Below are positions 35,344 through 42,867 of a stretch of DNA of 64,000 nucleotides, in pieces. Numbering within the stretch: the first letter of the stretch is position 1; the number at the start of each line of letters is the position of its first letter. The position numbers and the translations under genes are program-made. Origin of the DNA: Pseudoroseomonas cervicalis (GTDB lineage Bacteria; Pseudomonadota; Alphaproteobacteria; Acetobacterales; Acetobacteraceae); the NCBI RefSeq assembly GCF_030818485.1, contig NZ_JAUTAJ010000002.1, positions 186,001 to 250,000 of the forward strand, given 5' to 3'. The notes below the pieces were generated by a model, which was not told the DNA's origin, searched no databases, and saw nothing but the letters and a program-made list of their open reading frames with translations.

Positions 35344-38229
35344 ATGCCTGACGCTGTTTTCCTCCCCGCCGCCATCCTGCTGCCCTTCCTGGGCGCGCTC
35401 GCCGCCGCCCTGCTGCCCAGCAATGCCCGCCGCCTCGAATCCTGGCTGGCGGGCGGCATCGCCCTCGCCGCGCTGCTGATGGTCTGGCTGGCCTATTGGC
35501 CGGCGGTGTCGGAGGGGGGCGTGGCCCGGCTGGACATCCCCTGGGTGCCGCAGCTCGGGCTGAACCTGGTGCTGCGGATGGATGGGCTGGCCGCCGTCTT
35601 CGCGGTGATGGTGGCCGGCATCGGGCTGCTGGTCGTGCTCTACGCCCGCTACTACATGTCGCCGGACGACCCGATCCCGCGCTTCTTCTCCTTCCTGCTG
35701 GCCTTCATGGGCTCGATGATGGGCCTGGTCCTGTCGGGCAACCTGATCCAGCTGGTGTTCTTCTGGGAGCTGACCAGCCTCTTCTCCTTCCTGCTGATCG
35801 GCTACTGGCAGCATCTGGCGGCGGCGCGCGACGGCGCGCGCATGGCGCTGACCGTCACCGCCAGCGGCGGCCTCGCCCTGCTGGCCGGCGTGCTGCTGCT
35901 CGGGCATATCGTCGGCAGCTATGATCTGGACCAGGTGCTGCGGGCGGGCGACGTCATCCGCAACCACCCGCTCTACCTGCCGGCGCTGGTGCTGATCCTG
36001 CTCGGCGCGCTGACCAAGAGCGCCCAGTTCCCCTTCCATTTCTGGCTGCCGCACGCCATGGCGGCGCCGACGCCGGTCTCCGCCTATCTCCACTCGGCGA
36101 CGCTGGTGAAGGCCGGCATCTTCCTGATGGCGCGGCTCTGGCCGGTGATGGCCGGCACCGATGCCTGGTTCTGGATCCTCGGCACCAGCGGCATGATCAC
36201 GCTGCTGCTCGGCGCCTATGTCGCCATCTTCCAGCACGACATGAAGGGGCTGCTGGCCTATTCGACGATCAGCCATCTCGGCCTGATCACGCTGCTGCTC
36301 AGCCTGAACTCGCCGCTGGCCATGGTCGCCGCGATCTTCCACACCATGAACCACGCGACCTTCAAGGCCTCGCTGTTCATGGCCGCCGGCATCATCGACC
36401 ATGAGACGGGCACGCGCGACATCAGGCGATTGTCGGGGCTGAACGCCACCATGCCCTTCACCGCGCGGCTGGCCATGGTGGCGGCCGCGGCCATGGCCGG
36501 CGTGCCGCTGCTGAACGGCTTCATCTCCAAGGAGATGTTCATCACCGAGGCGCTGACCGCCTCCAGCGCGCCCACCATGCTGCACAGCATGCTGCCCTTC
36601 GCCGCGGCGCTGGCCAGCATCTTCGCGGTCGCCTATTCGCTGCGCTTCATCCATGGCGCCTTCTTCGGCCCGACCACCGGCGACATGCCCAAGACCCCGC
36701 ATGAGCCGCCGCAATGGATGCGCCTGCCGGTCGAGGTGCTGGTCTTCGGCTGCATGGTCGTGGGCATCCTGCCGGCCGCCACCATCGGGCCCTTCCTCGA
36801 CGTCGCGGTGCGCTCGGTGCTGGGCGAGGCCACGCCCTATTACAGCCTGGCGGTCTGGCACGGCTTCAACCTGCCGCTGGTGATGAGTTTCGTGGCGCTG
36901 GGCGGCGGCGCGCTGCTCTACCTGCTGCTGCAGCGCCATCTCAGCGCCGGCATCGACGGCACGCCGCTGCTGCGCGGCCTTGATGGCCGCCGCCTGTTCG
37001 ACCGGGTGATGGTGTTCCTCTCCTGGCGCTTCGCCCGCACCGCCGAGCGGCTGCTGGGCACGGCGCGGCTGCAGATGCAGCTGCGGCTGATGGTCTGCGT
37101 CACCGCGCTGGCCGCGGTGCTGGCCCTGGCCCCCTACGGCCTGGCGCTGGGCGGGCTGCAGCTGACGCGGCCCGACCCGGTGATCGCGCTGGTCTGGGTG
37201 GTGGGCGCGCTCTGCGCCATCGGCGCCGCCTACCAGGCCAAGTACCACCGGCTGGCGGCGCTGATCCTGCTGGGCGGCGCCGGGCTCGCCGTCTGCGTCA
37301 CCTTCATCTGGTTCTCGGCCCCCGACCTCGCCGTCACCCAGCTGCTGGTCGAGGTGGTGACGACGGTGCTGCTGCTGCTCGGCCTGCGCTGGATGCCGAA
37401 GCGGCTGGAGAATGCCGGCTCCAACCAGGTGCTGGCGCGGCTGCGCCGCTGGCGCGACTTCGTCATCGCGGTCGGCGCCGGGCTCGGCCTGACGCTGATC
37501 TCCTACGCCACCATGACGCGCGTCTCGCCGGAGGGCATCTCCCGCTTCTTCCTGGAGCGCGCCTATACCGAGGGCGGCGGCACCAATGTGGTGAACGTCA
37601 TCCTGGTGGATTTCCGCGGCTTCGACACCTTCGGCGAGATCACCGTGCTCGGCATCGTGGCGCTGACGGTCTTCGCCCTGCTGCGCCGCTTCCGCCCCGC
37701 CAAGGAGAGCATCGGCGTGCCGGAGCAGCAGAGCGGCCAGGAGAGCGCGCATGGCTGGCTGCTGGTGCCGGGCGTCATCATGCGGCTGATGTTCCCGGTG
37801 ATCGGGCTGGTGGCGCTCTACCTGCTGATCCGCGGCCATGATTTGCCGGGCGGCGGCTTCGCCGGCGGGCTGATGCTGGCGGTGGCCATCCTGCTGCAAT
37901 ACATGGCCGGCGGCGCCCGCTGGGTGGAGGACCATCTGCGCGTCCACCCGCTGCGCTGGATGTCGGTGGGCCTGCTGCTGGCGGCCGGCACCGGCTTCGC
38001 CGCCATGCTGTTCGGCCGGCCCTTCCTGACCTCCTACTTCGCCTATGCCGATCTCGGCTGGCTGGGCAAGCTGCCCATGGCCAGCGCCATGCTGTTCGAC
38101 ATCGGCGTCTTCGCCCTGGTGTTCGGCGCCACCGTGCTGATGCTGATCGCCATCGCCCACCAATCGGTGCGCAGCCAGCGCGCCGCGCCGCCGCCGCCGC
38201 CCGGCCCCGCCTTCCAGGGAGAGGATTGA
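35344..38229 (+). CDS. mrpA: Na+(K+)/H+ antiporter subunit A fused to subunit B (MrpAB/PhaAB)
   Basis: 961 residues with many transmembrane helices. The proton-channel core related to NADH dehydrogenase ND5 has FFWELTSLFSFLLIGYW, LTKSAQFPFHFWLPHAMAAPTPVSAYLHSATLVKAG and HTMNHATFKASLFMAAGIIDHETGTRD. Middle helices carry APDLAVTQLLVEVVTTVLLLLGL. The last 150 residues (VIMRLMFPVIGLVALYLLIRGHDLPGGGFAGGLMLAVAILLQYMAGG) are the MnhB domain, normally a separate protein. The fusion is typical of the alphaproteobacterial Pha group. It exchanges monovalent cations for protons. ATG 35344 is the upstream-most credible start. Confidence 0.95.
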   Translation: MPDAVFLPAAILLPFLGALAAALLPSNARRLESWLAGGIALAALLMVWLAYWPAVSEGGVARLDIPWVPQLGLNLVLRMDGLAAVFAVMVAGIGLLVVLYARYYMSPDDPIPRFFSFLLAFMGSMMGLVLSGNLIQLVFFWELTSLFSFLLIGYWQHLAAARDGARMALTVTASGGLALLAGVLLLGHIVGSYDLDQVLRAGDVIRNHPLYLPALVLILLGALTKSAQFPFHFWLPHAMAAPTPVSAYLHSATLVKAGIFLMARLWPVMAGTDAWFWILGTSGMITLLLGAYVAIFQHDMKGLLAYSTISHLGLITLLLSLNSPLAMVAAIFHTMNHATFKASLFMAAGIIDHETGTRDIRRLSGLNATMPFTARLAMVAAAAMAGVPLLNGFISKEMFITEALTASSAPTMLHSMLPFAAALASIFAVAYSLRFIHGAFFGPTTGDMPKTPHEPPQWMRLPVEVLVFGCMVVGILPAATIGPFLDVAVRSVLGEATPYYSLAVWHGFNLPLVMSFVALGGGALLYLLLQRHLSAGIDGTPLLRGLDGRRLFDRVMVFLSWRFARTAERLLGTARLQMQLRLMVCVTALAAVLALAPYGLALGGLQLTRPDPVIALVWVVGALCAIGAAYQAKYHRLAALILLGGAGLAVCVTFIWFSAPDLAVTQLLVEVVTTVLLLLGLRWMPKRLENAGSNQVLARLRRWRDFVIAVGAGLGLTLISYATMTRVSPEGISRFFLERAYTEGGGTNVVNVILVDFRGFDTFGEITVLGIVALTVFALLRRFRPAKESIGVPEQQSGQESAHGWLLVPGVIMRLMFPVIGLVALYLLIRGHDLPGGGFAGGLMLAVAILLQYMAGGARWVEDHLRVHPLRWMSVGLLLAAGTGFAAMLFGRPFLTSYFAYADLGWLGKLPMASAMLFDIGVFALVFGATVLMLIAIAHQSVRSQRAAPPPPPGPAFQGED

Positions 38230-38573
38230 TGGAACTGGTCCTGGCACTCGCCATCGGGATCCTTGGCGGTTCCGGCGTCTGGCTGCTGATGCGGCCGCGC
38301 ACCTTCCAGCTGATCATCGGCCTGTCGCTGCTCTCCTACGCGGTGAACCTGTTCATCTTCAGCATGGGGCGTTTCCCGGTGGGCCGCGCCCCGGTGCTGG
38401 AGCCGGGCACCGCCGGCGACCCGGCCCTCTATGCCGACCCGCTGCCGCAGGCGCTGGTGCTGACCGCCATCGTCATCGGCTTCGCCACCACGGCGCTGTT
38501 CCTGGTGGTGATGCTGGCCGCCCGTGGCCTGACCGGCGGTGACCATGTCGATGGGCGGAGGCGCGGCCAATGA
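38229..38573 (+). CDS. mrpC: Antiporter subunit C (MrpC/PhaC, NuoK-like)
   Basis: 114 residues with three transmembrane helices, the NuoK-like subunit. Conserved stretches are GGSGVWLLMRPRTFQLIIGLSLLSYAVNLFIFSMG and DPLPQALVLTAIVIGFATTALFLVVMLAARG. The ATG at 38229 overlaps the subunit A stop (TGATG), with GGGAGAGG just upstream; the TTG at 38226 is a less likely start. The last four bases overlap subunit D. Confidence 0.95.
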   Translation: MELVLALAIGILGGSGVWLLMRPRTFQLIIGLSLLSYAVNLFIFSMGRFPVGRAPVLEPGTAGDPALYADPLPQALVLTAIVIGFATTALFLVVMLAARGLTGGDHVDGRRRGQ

Positions 38574-40180
38574 GCGGCTGGCTTTCCCACCTCGCCATCG
38601 CCCCGGTCCTGCTGCCGCTGATCATCGGCGCGGTGATGATCCCGATGGATGATCATCGCGCCCGGCTGCGCGCCGGCCTCGGCCTGCTCTCGGCCGTCGC
38701 GCTGATCGGCTTCGCCATCGCGCTGATGGTGCAGGCCAGCCAGGCCGAGGCGCCGCCGGTGCTGGTCTACCGCGTCGGCGACTGGCCGGTGCCCTTCGGC
38801 ATCACCCTGGTGGTGGACCGGCTGGCGGCGCTGCTGCTGCTGCTGACCTCGCTGCTCGGCCTTGCCGCGCTGCTGTTCTCGCTGGTGCGCTGGCAGCGCA
38901 TGGGCGCGCAGTTCCACGCCCTGTTCCAGTTCCAGCTGATGGGGCTGAACGGCGCCTTCCTCACCGGCGACCTGTTCAACCTCTTCGTCTTCTTCGAGGT
39001 GCTGCTGGCCGCCTCCTACGGCCTGGCGCTGCACGGCTCGGGCGTGGCGCGGGTCAAGGCCGGGCTGCACTACATCGCCATCAACCTCGCCGCCTCGCTG
39101 CTGTTCCTGATCGGCGTCAGCATGATCTATGGCGTGGCCGGCACGCTGAACATGGCCGACCTCGCCGCCCGCATCCCGGCCCTGCCGGCCGAGGACCGGC
39201 CGCTGCTGGAGGCCGGCGCCGCCATCCTCGGCATGGCCTTCCTGGCCAAGGCGGCAATGTGGCCGATGGGCTTCTGGCTGGCGCCGACCTATTCGGCGGC
39301 GAGCCCCCCGGCGGCGGCGATCTTCTCGATGATGAGCAAGGTCGGCTTCTACGCCGTGCTGCGCCTGTCGCTGCTGCTGTTCGGCCCGGACTCGGGCGAT
39401 TCCGCCGGCTTCGGCAGCACCTTCCTGTTCGTGGGCGGCCTCGCCACCATCGGCTTCGGCGCGGTCAGCGTGCTGGCGACGCAGGATCTCTCGCGCCTGG
39501 CGGGGGCCAGCGTGCTGATCTCCTCCGGCACGCTGCTGGCCGCGGTCGGCGCCGGCCAGCTCAGCGTCACCTCGGGCGCGCTGTTCTACCTGGCGAGCTC
39601 GGCGCTCGCCATCGGCGCCTTCTTCCTGCTGGTCGAGCTGCTGGAGCGCGGCCGCGAGATGGGCGCCGACGTGCTGGCGGTGACGCTGGAGGCCTTCGGC
39701 GACGGCAATGACGATGAGGAGGAGGAGGAGGAGGAGGTCGGCGTCGCCATCCCCGCCACCATGGCGGTGCTCGGCGCCTGCTTCCTCTGCTGCGCCCTGC
39801 TGCTGGCCGGGCTGCCGCCGCTGTCCGGCTTCATCGCCAAATTCGCCATGCTGAACGGCATCCTGAACCCCGAGGGGCTCGGCCGCAGCGGTGAGGCGGT
39901 GCCGCTCTCCGGCTGGGCGCTGCTGGTGGCGCTGATCCTCTCCGGCCTGGCGACGGTGCTGGCCATGGCGCGCGCCGGCATCCGCAGCCTCTGGGCGGTC
40001 AGCGACCGTGCCGCGCCGCGTGTCGGCGTGGTGGAGATCGCGCCGGTGCTGCTGCTGATCGGGCTGTGCATCGGCATGACGGCGGGCGCCGGCCCGGTGC
40101 TGCGCTACATGCAGGACACGGCCGCGACGCTGCACCAGCCGCAAACCTATATCCGTGGCGTGACGGAGCCCGCGCGATGA
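38570..40180 (+). CDS. mrpD: Antiporter subunit D (MrpD/PhaD, NuoN-like)
   Basis: 536 residues, a second ND-type membrane subunit. Conserved features include LNGAFLTGDLFNLFVFFEVLLAASYGLALHG, the Lys in AFLAKAAMWPMGFWLAPTYSAASPPAAAIFSMMSKVGFYAVLR and LLAGLPPLSGFIAKFAML. An unusual acidic loop with seven consecutive Glu (codon run 39716-39736) lies near residue 385 between helices. The gene starts in a 4-base overlap with subunit C and ends in a 4-base overlap with subunit E. Confidence 0.95.
   Translation: MSGWLSHLAIAPVLLPLIIGAVMIPMDDHRARLRAGLGLLSAVALIGFAIALMVQASQAEAPPVLVYRVGDWPVPFGITLVVDRLAALLLLLTSLLGLAALLFSLVRWQRMGAQFHALFQFQLMGLNGAFLTGDLFNLFVFFEVLLAASYGLALHGSGVARVKAGLHYIAINLAASLLFLIGVSMIYGVAGTLNMADLAARIPALPAEDRPLLEAGAAILGMAFLAKAAMWPMGFWLAPTYSAASPPAAAIFSMMSKVGFYAVLRLSLLLFGPDSGDSAGFGSTFLFVGGLATIGFGAVSVLATQDLSRLAGASVLISSGTLLAAVGAGQLSVTSGALFYLASSALAIGAFFLLVELLERGREMGADVLAVTLEAFGDGNDDEEEEEEEVGVAIPATMAVLGACFLCCALLLAGLPPLSGFIAKFAMLNGILNPEGLGRSGEAVPLSGWALLVALILSGLATVLAMARAGIRSLWAVSDRAAPRVGVVEIAPVLLLIGLCIGMTAGAGPVLRYMQDTAATLHQPQTYIRGVTEPAR
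39716..39736 (+). repeat. (GAG)7 microsatellite in mrpD
   Basis: Seven consecutive GAG codons encode poly-Glu in a predicted loop, preceded by Asp codons. Copy-number changes would lengthen or shorten the acidic loop without shifting the frame. Confidence 0.9.
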
Positions 40181-40662
40181 GCCGCCTGCTGCCGCATCCC
40201 GTCGTCTCGCTCGGCCTGTTCCTGTTCTGGATGCTGGCGCAGGAAAGCGCCGCGCCGGGGCCGGCGCTGGTCGGGCTGGTGCTGGCCGTGCTGGGCGGCT
40301 GGGCGCTGGCGATGCTGAAGCCGGGCCGCGTGCGGCTGCGCCGCCCGCTGCTGGCGCTGCGCCTGTTCGGCACCGTCACCTATGACGTCATCCGCTCCAA
40401 TATCGACGTCGCCCGCATCATCCTGCTGCGCCTGCCGGCGCGGCGCGCCGGCTTCATGCGCATCCGCCTCGAACTGCGCCAGCCGGAGGCGCTGGCGGTG
40501 CTGGCCTGCATCCTGACCGCGACGCCGGGCACCGCCTGGGTCGAGTTCGATGCCGAGGAAGGCTGGCTGCTGCTGCATGTCCTCGACCTGGTCGACGAGG
40601 AGCACTGGGTGCGCATCGTCAAGGACCGCTACGAGGCGCCGCTGAGGGAGATCTTCCGATGA
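40177..40662 (+). CDS. mrpE: Antiporter subunit E (MrpE/PhaE)
   Basis: 161 residues. Two or three helices at the N-terminus (PHPVVSLGLFLFWMLAQES, LVGLVLAVLGGWALAMLKP) are followed by the conserved soluble part: YDVIRSNIDVARIIL, LACILTATPGTAWVEFDAEEGWLLLHVLDL and VKDRYEAPLREIF. This is characteristic of MrpE, which assists assembly of the complex. The frame is open 37 codons upstream within mrpD, but ATG 40177 in the ATGA overlap is the true start. Confidence 0.94.
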   Translation: MSRLLPHPVVSLGLFLFWMLAQESAAPGPALVGLVLAVLGGWALAMLKPGRVRLRRPLLALRLFGTVTYDVIRSNIDVARIILLRLPARRAGFMRIRLELRQPEALAVLACILTATPGTAWVEFDAEEGWLLLHVLDLVDEEHWVRIVKDRYEAPLREIFR

Positions 40663-40940
40663 GCCTGGCCGTGCTGCAATGGTCGCTGCTGCTGGCGCAG
40701 CTGATGCTGGGCGCCGCCTTCTGCTGCGCCGCCTTCCGCGTGCTGCGCGGGCCGCGCGCGCAGGACCGCGTGGTGGGCCTCGACACGCTCTACGTCAATG
40801 GCGCGCTGCTGCTGCTGAGCTTCGGCATCCGCAGCGGCACCGAGCTGTATTTCGAGGCGGCGCTGGTGATCGCGCTGCTCGGCTTCGTCAGCACCGCGGC
40901 GCTGGCCAAGTTCCTGATGCGCGGCGAGGTGATCGAATGA
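40659..40940 (+). CDS. mrpF: Antiporter subunit F (MrpF/PhaF)
   Basis: 93 residues with three helices. The conserved core is RVLRGPRAQDRVVGLDTLYVNGALLLLSFGIRSGTELYFEAALVIALLGFVSTAALAKFLMRGEVIE. It lies in the usual order between E and G, with ATGA overlaps on both sides. It is a small membrane subunit of the cation/proton antiporter. Confidence 0.94.
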   Translation: MSLAVLQWSLLLAQLMLGAAFCCAAFRVLRGPRAQDRVVGLDTLYVNGALLLLSFGIRSGTELYFEAALVIALLGFVSTAALAKFLMRGEVIE

Positions 40941-41404
40941 GGCCGGGGCTGGAACCGCTGGCGGGGCTGCCGGGCTGGGCGGCGATCCCGGCGGCGCTGC
41001 TGCTGCTGCTGGGCGCCGGCCTGGCCCTGGCCGGCTCCTTCGGCCTGCTGCGCTTCCGCAGCTTCTATGAGCGGCTGCACGCGCCGACCATCGCCACCTC
41101 GATGGGCATGGGCTGCGTGCTGCTGGCCTCGATGCTGGTGTTCAGCGCGCTGCAGGCGCGGCTGGTGATCCATGAGCTGCTGATCGGCGTGCTGATGCTG
41201 GTGACCACGCCGGTGACGCTGATGCTGGTGGCCCGCGCCGCCATGCAGCGCGACCGGGTGGAGGGCAGGCTGGACGTGCCGCTGAGCGCCCGCCCGCCGG
41301 CGGTGGGCGCCGATGCCGCCTCGGCCGACCAGCCCGGCCCCGACACCGGACCGGGGCTGGACGGCCCCGGCCTGCGCCCGCCGCCGCCGCCCGACCCGGC
41401 CTGA
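40937..41404 (+). CDS. mrpG: Antiporter subunit G (MrpG/PhaG)
   Basis: 155 residues. The conserved core is LALAGSFGLLRFRSFYERLHAPTIATSMGMGCVLLASM and VIHELLIGVLMLVTTPVTLMLVARAAMQRD. The C-terminal 45 residues are a Pro/Gly/Asp-rich tail not needed for the fold. ATG 40937 lies in a 4-base overlap with subunit F. It is the last gene of the A(B)CDEFG operon, whose six junctions all overlap by 1 or 4 bases. Confidence 0.93.
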   Translation: MRPGLEPLAGLPGWAAIPAALLLLLGAGLALAGSFGLLRFRSFYERLHAPTIATSMGMGCVLLASMLVFSALQARLVIHELLIGVLMLVTTPVTLMLVARAAMQRDRVEGRLDVPLSARPPAVGADAASADQPGPDTGPGLDGPGLRPPPPPDPA

Positions 41405-41406
41405 GC

Positions 41407-41420
41407 CCCCCGGCCGGGGG
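41407..41420. terminator. Palindrome between convergent mrpG and thiolase
   Basis: CCCCCGGCCGGGGG lies just after the mrpG stop and six bases before the thiolase stop on the other strand. It can form a hairpin in either direction, but there is no T-run, so its terminator role is uncertain. Confidence 0.35.
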
Positions 41421-41426
41421 CGGATT

Positions 41427-42611
41427 TCACTCCGCCCGCTCGATGGCGATGGCGGTGGCCTCGCCGCCGCCGATGCACAGGGCGGCGATGCCGCGGCGCA
41501 GCCCGTGCCGCTGCAGCGCGTGCAGCAGGGTGACGATCAGCCGCGCCCCGGTCGCGCCGATCGGGTGGCCCAGCGCGCAGGCGCCGCCATGGATGTTGAC
41601 CGCCTCCGCCGGCAGGTCCAGCTCGCGCATCGCCGCCATGGTGACGACCGCGAAGGCCTCGTTGATCTCGAACAGATCGACCTCCGGCAGGCGCCAGCCG
41701 ATGCGCTCCACCAGCTTGCGGATGGCCGGCGCCGGCGCGGTGGTGAACCATTCCGGCGCCTGGGCCTGCGTCGCATGGCCGCGGATCGTGGCCAGCACCG
41801 GCAGCCCCATCGCCTCCGCCGTGGAACGCCGGGCCAGCAGCAGCGCCGCCGCGCCATCGGCATTGGCGCTGCTGGAGGCGGCGGTGATGCTGCCATCCGG
41901 CCGGAAGGCGGGCTTCAGCGTCGGGATGCGCTCGGCCGAGAGGCGCTGCGGGATCTCGTCCGCCGCCACCTCGCCGGCCGGCGTGGCGATGGGCACCGTC
42001 TCGGCGGCGAAGGCGCCGGAGGCCAGCGCCGCCTGGGCGCGGCGCAGCGTCTCCATCGCATAGGCATCCTGGTCGGCGCGGGTGAAGCCGTAGCGCTCGG
42101 CGGCCGCCTCGCCGAAGCTGCCCATGCTGCGGCCGGGCTCATAGGCATCCTCCAGCCCGTCCAGCAGCAGATGGTCCAGCACCCGCCCATGGCCGATGCG
42201 GTAGCCGCCGCGCGCGCGGTCCAGCAGATAGGGCGCGCCCGACATGCTCTCCATGCCGCCGGCCAGCACCAGCCGGGCGGAGCCAGCCAGCAGCGCGTCA
42301 TGCCCCAGCATGGCCGCCTTCATGCCGGAGCCGCAGACCTTGTTGATGGTGGCCGCCCCTGTGGCATCGGGCAGGCCGGCGGCGCGCGCCGCCTGGCGGG
42401 CCGGCGCCTGGCCGAGCCCGGCCGGCAGCACGCAGCCCATCAGCACCTCCTCCACCGCCTCGGGCGCCAGGCCGGCGCGCCGCAGCACGGCGGACAGCGC
42501 GGCGGCGCCCAGGCGCGGCGCCGGCACCCCGGCCAGCCCGCCCTGGAAACGCCCCAGCGGGGTGCGCGCGGCGGCGGCGATCACCACGGGATCGCGCTCG
42601 GTCTCGGTCAT
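41427..42611 (-). CDS. Acetyl-CoA acetyltransferase (thiolase)
   Basis: 394 residues. The nucleophilic Cys lies in TINKVCGSGMKAAMLGHDAL. Other motifs are ESMSGAPYLLDRARGGYRIGHG, NEAFAVVTMAAMRELDL, the catalytic His in GGACALGHPIGATGARLIVTLLH and the second catalytic Cys in LCIGGGEATAIAIER. Size and motifs fit biosynthetic thiolase (two acetyl-CoA to acetoacetyl-CoA) or a beta-oxidation thiolase. A GCTAGG element at 42635-42640 on the minus strand and GGAGGAA upstream of ATG 42611 mark expression signals. No other fatty-acid or polyhydroxybutyrate genes are adjacent. Confidence 0.94.
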   Translation of the reverse strand: MTETERDPVVIAAAARTPLGRFQGGLAGVPAPRLGAAALSAVLRRAGLAPEAVEEVLMGCVLPAGLGQAPARQAARAAGLPDATGAATINKVCGSGMKAAMLGHDALLAGSARLVLAGGMESMSGAPYLLDRARGGYRIGHGRVLDHLLLDGLEDAYEPGRSMGSFGEAAAERYGFTRADQDAYAMETLRRAQAALASGAFAAETVPIATPAGEVAADEIPQRLSAERIPTLKPAFRPDGSITAASSSANADGAAALLLARRSTAEAMGLPVLATIRGHATQAQAPEWFTTAPAPAIRKLVERIGWRLPEVDLFEINEAFAVVTMAAMRELDLPAEAVNIHGGACALGHPIGATGARLIVTLLHALQRHGLRRGIAALCIGGGEATAIAIERAE

Positions 42612-42867
42612 GGCCTGGTTCCTCCTGACCCGAGCCTAGCGCGGTGCCGCGCGGCAGGGCGAGCCGGAGGGCGCAGGGCGGGGCTGGGGTGGCGAGAAAC
42701 CGGGCCAAGTAAACGAGACGTGGCCGTGGGCGCGTCCGTCACGGCTCTGTTAGGATTTGCACAGGGGGAGGCGGCGCTGGGCCCGGTCGGGCGGTGCCGG
42801 CAAGGGCATGGACTTCCCCGCGGTGCTGCCAGCGCCCGCTGCCCGCCCTGCCTGCGAGGTGCGCCCC

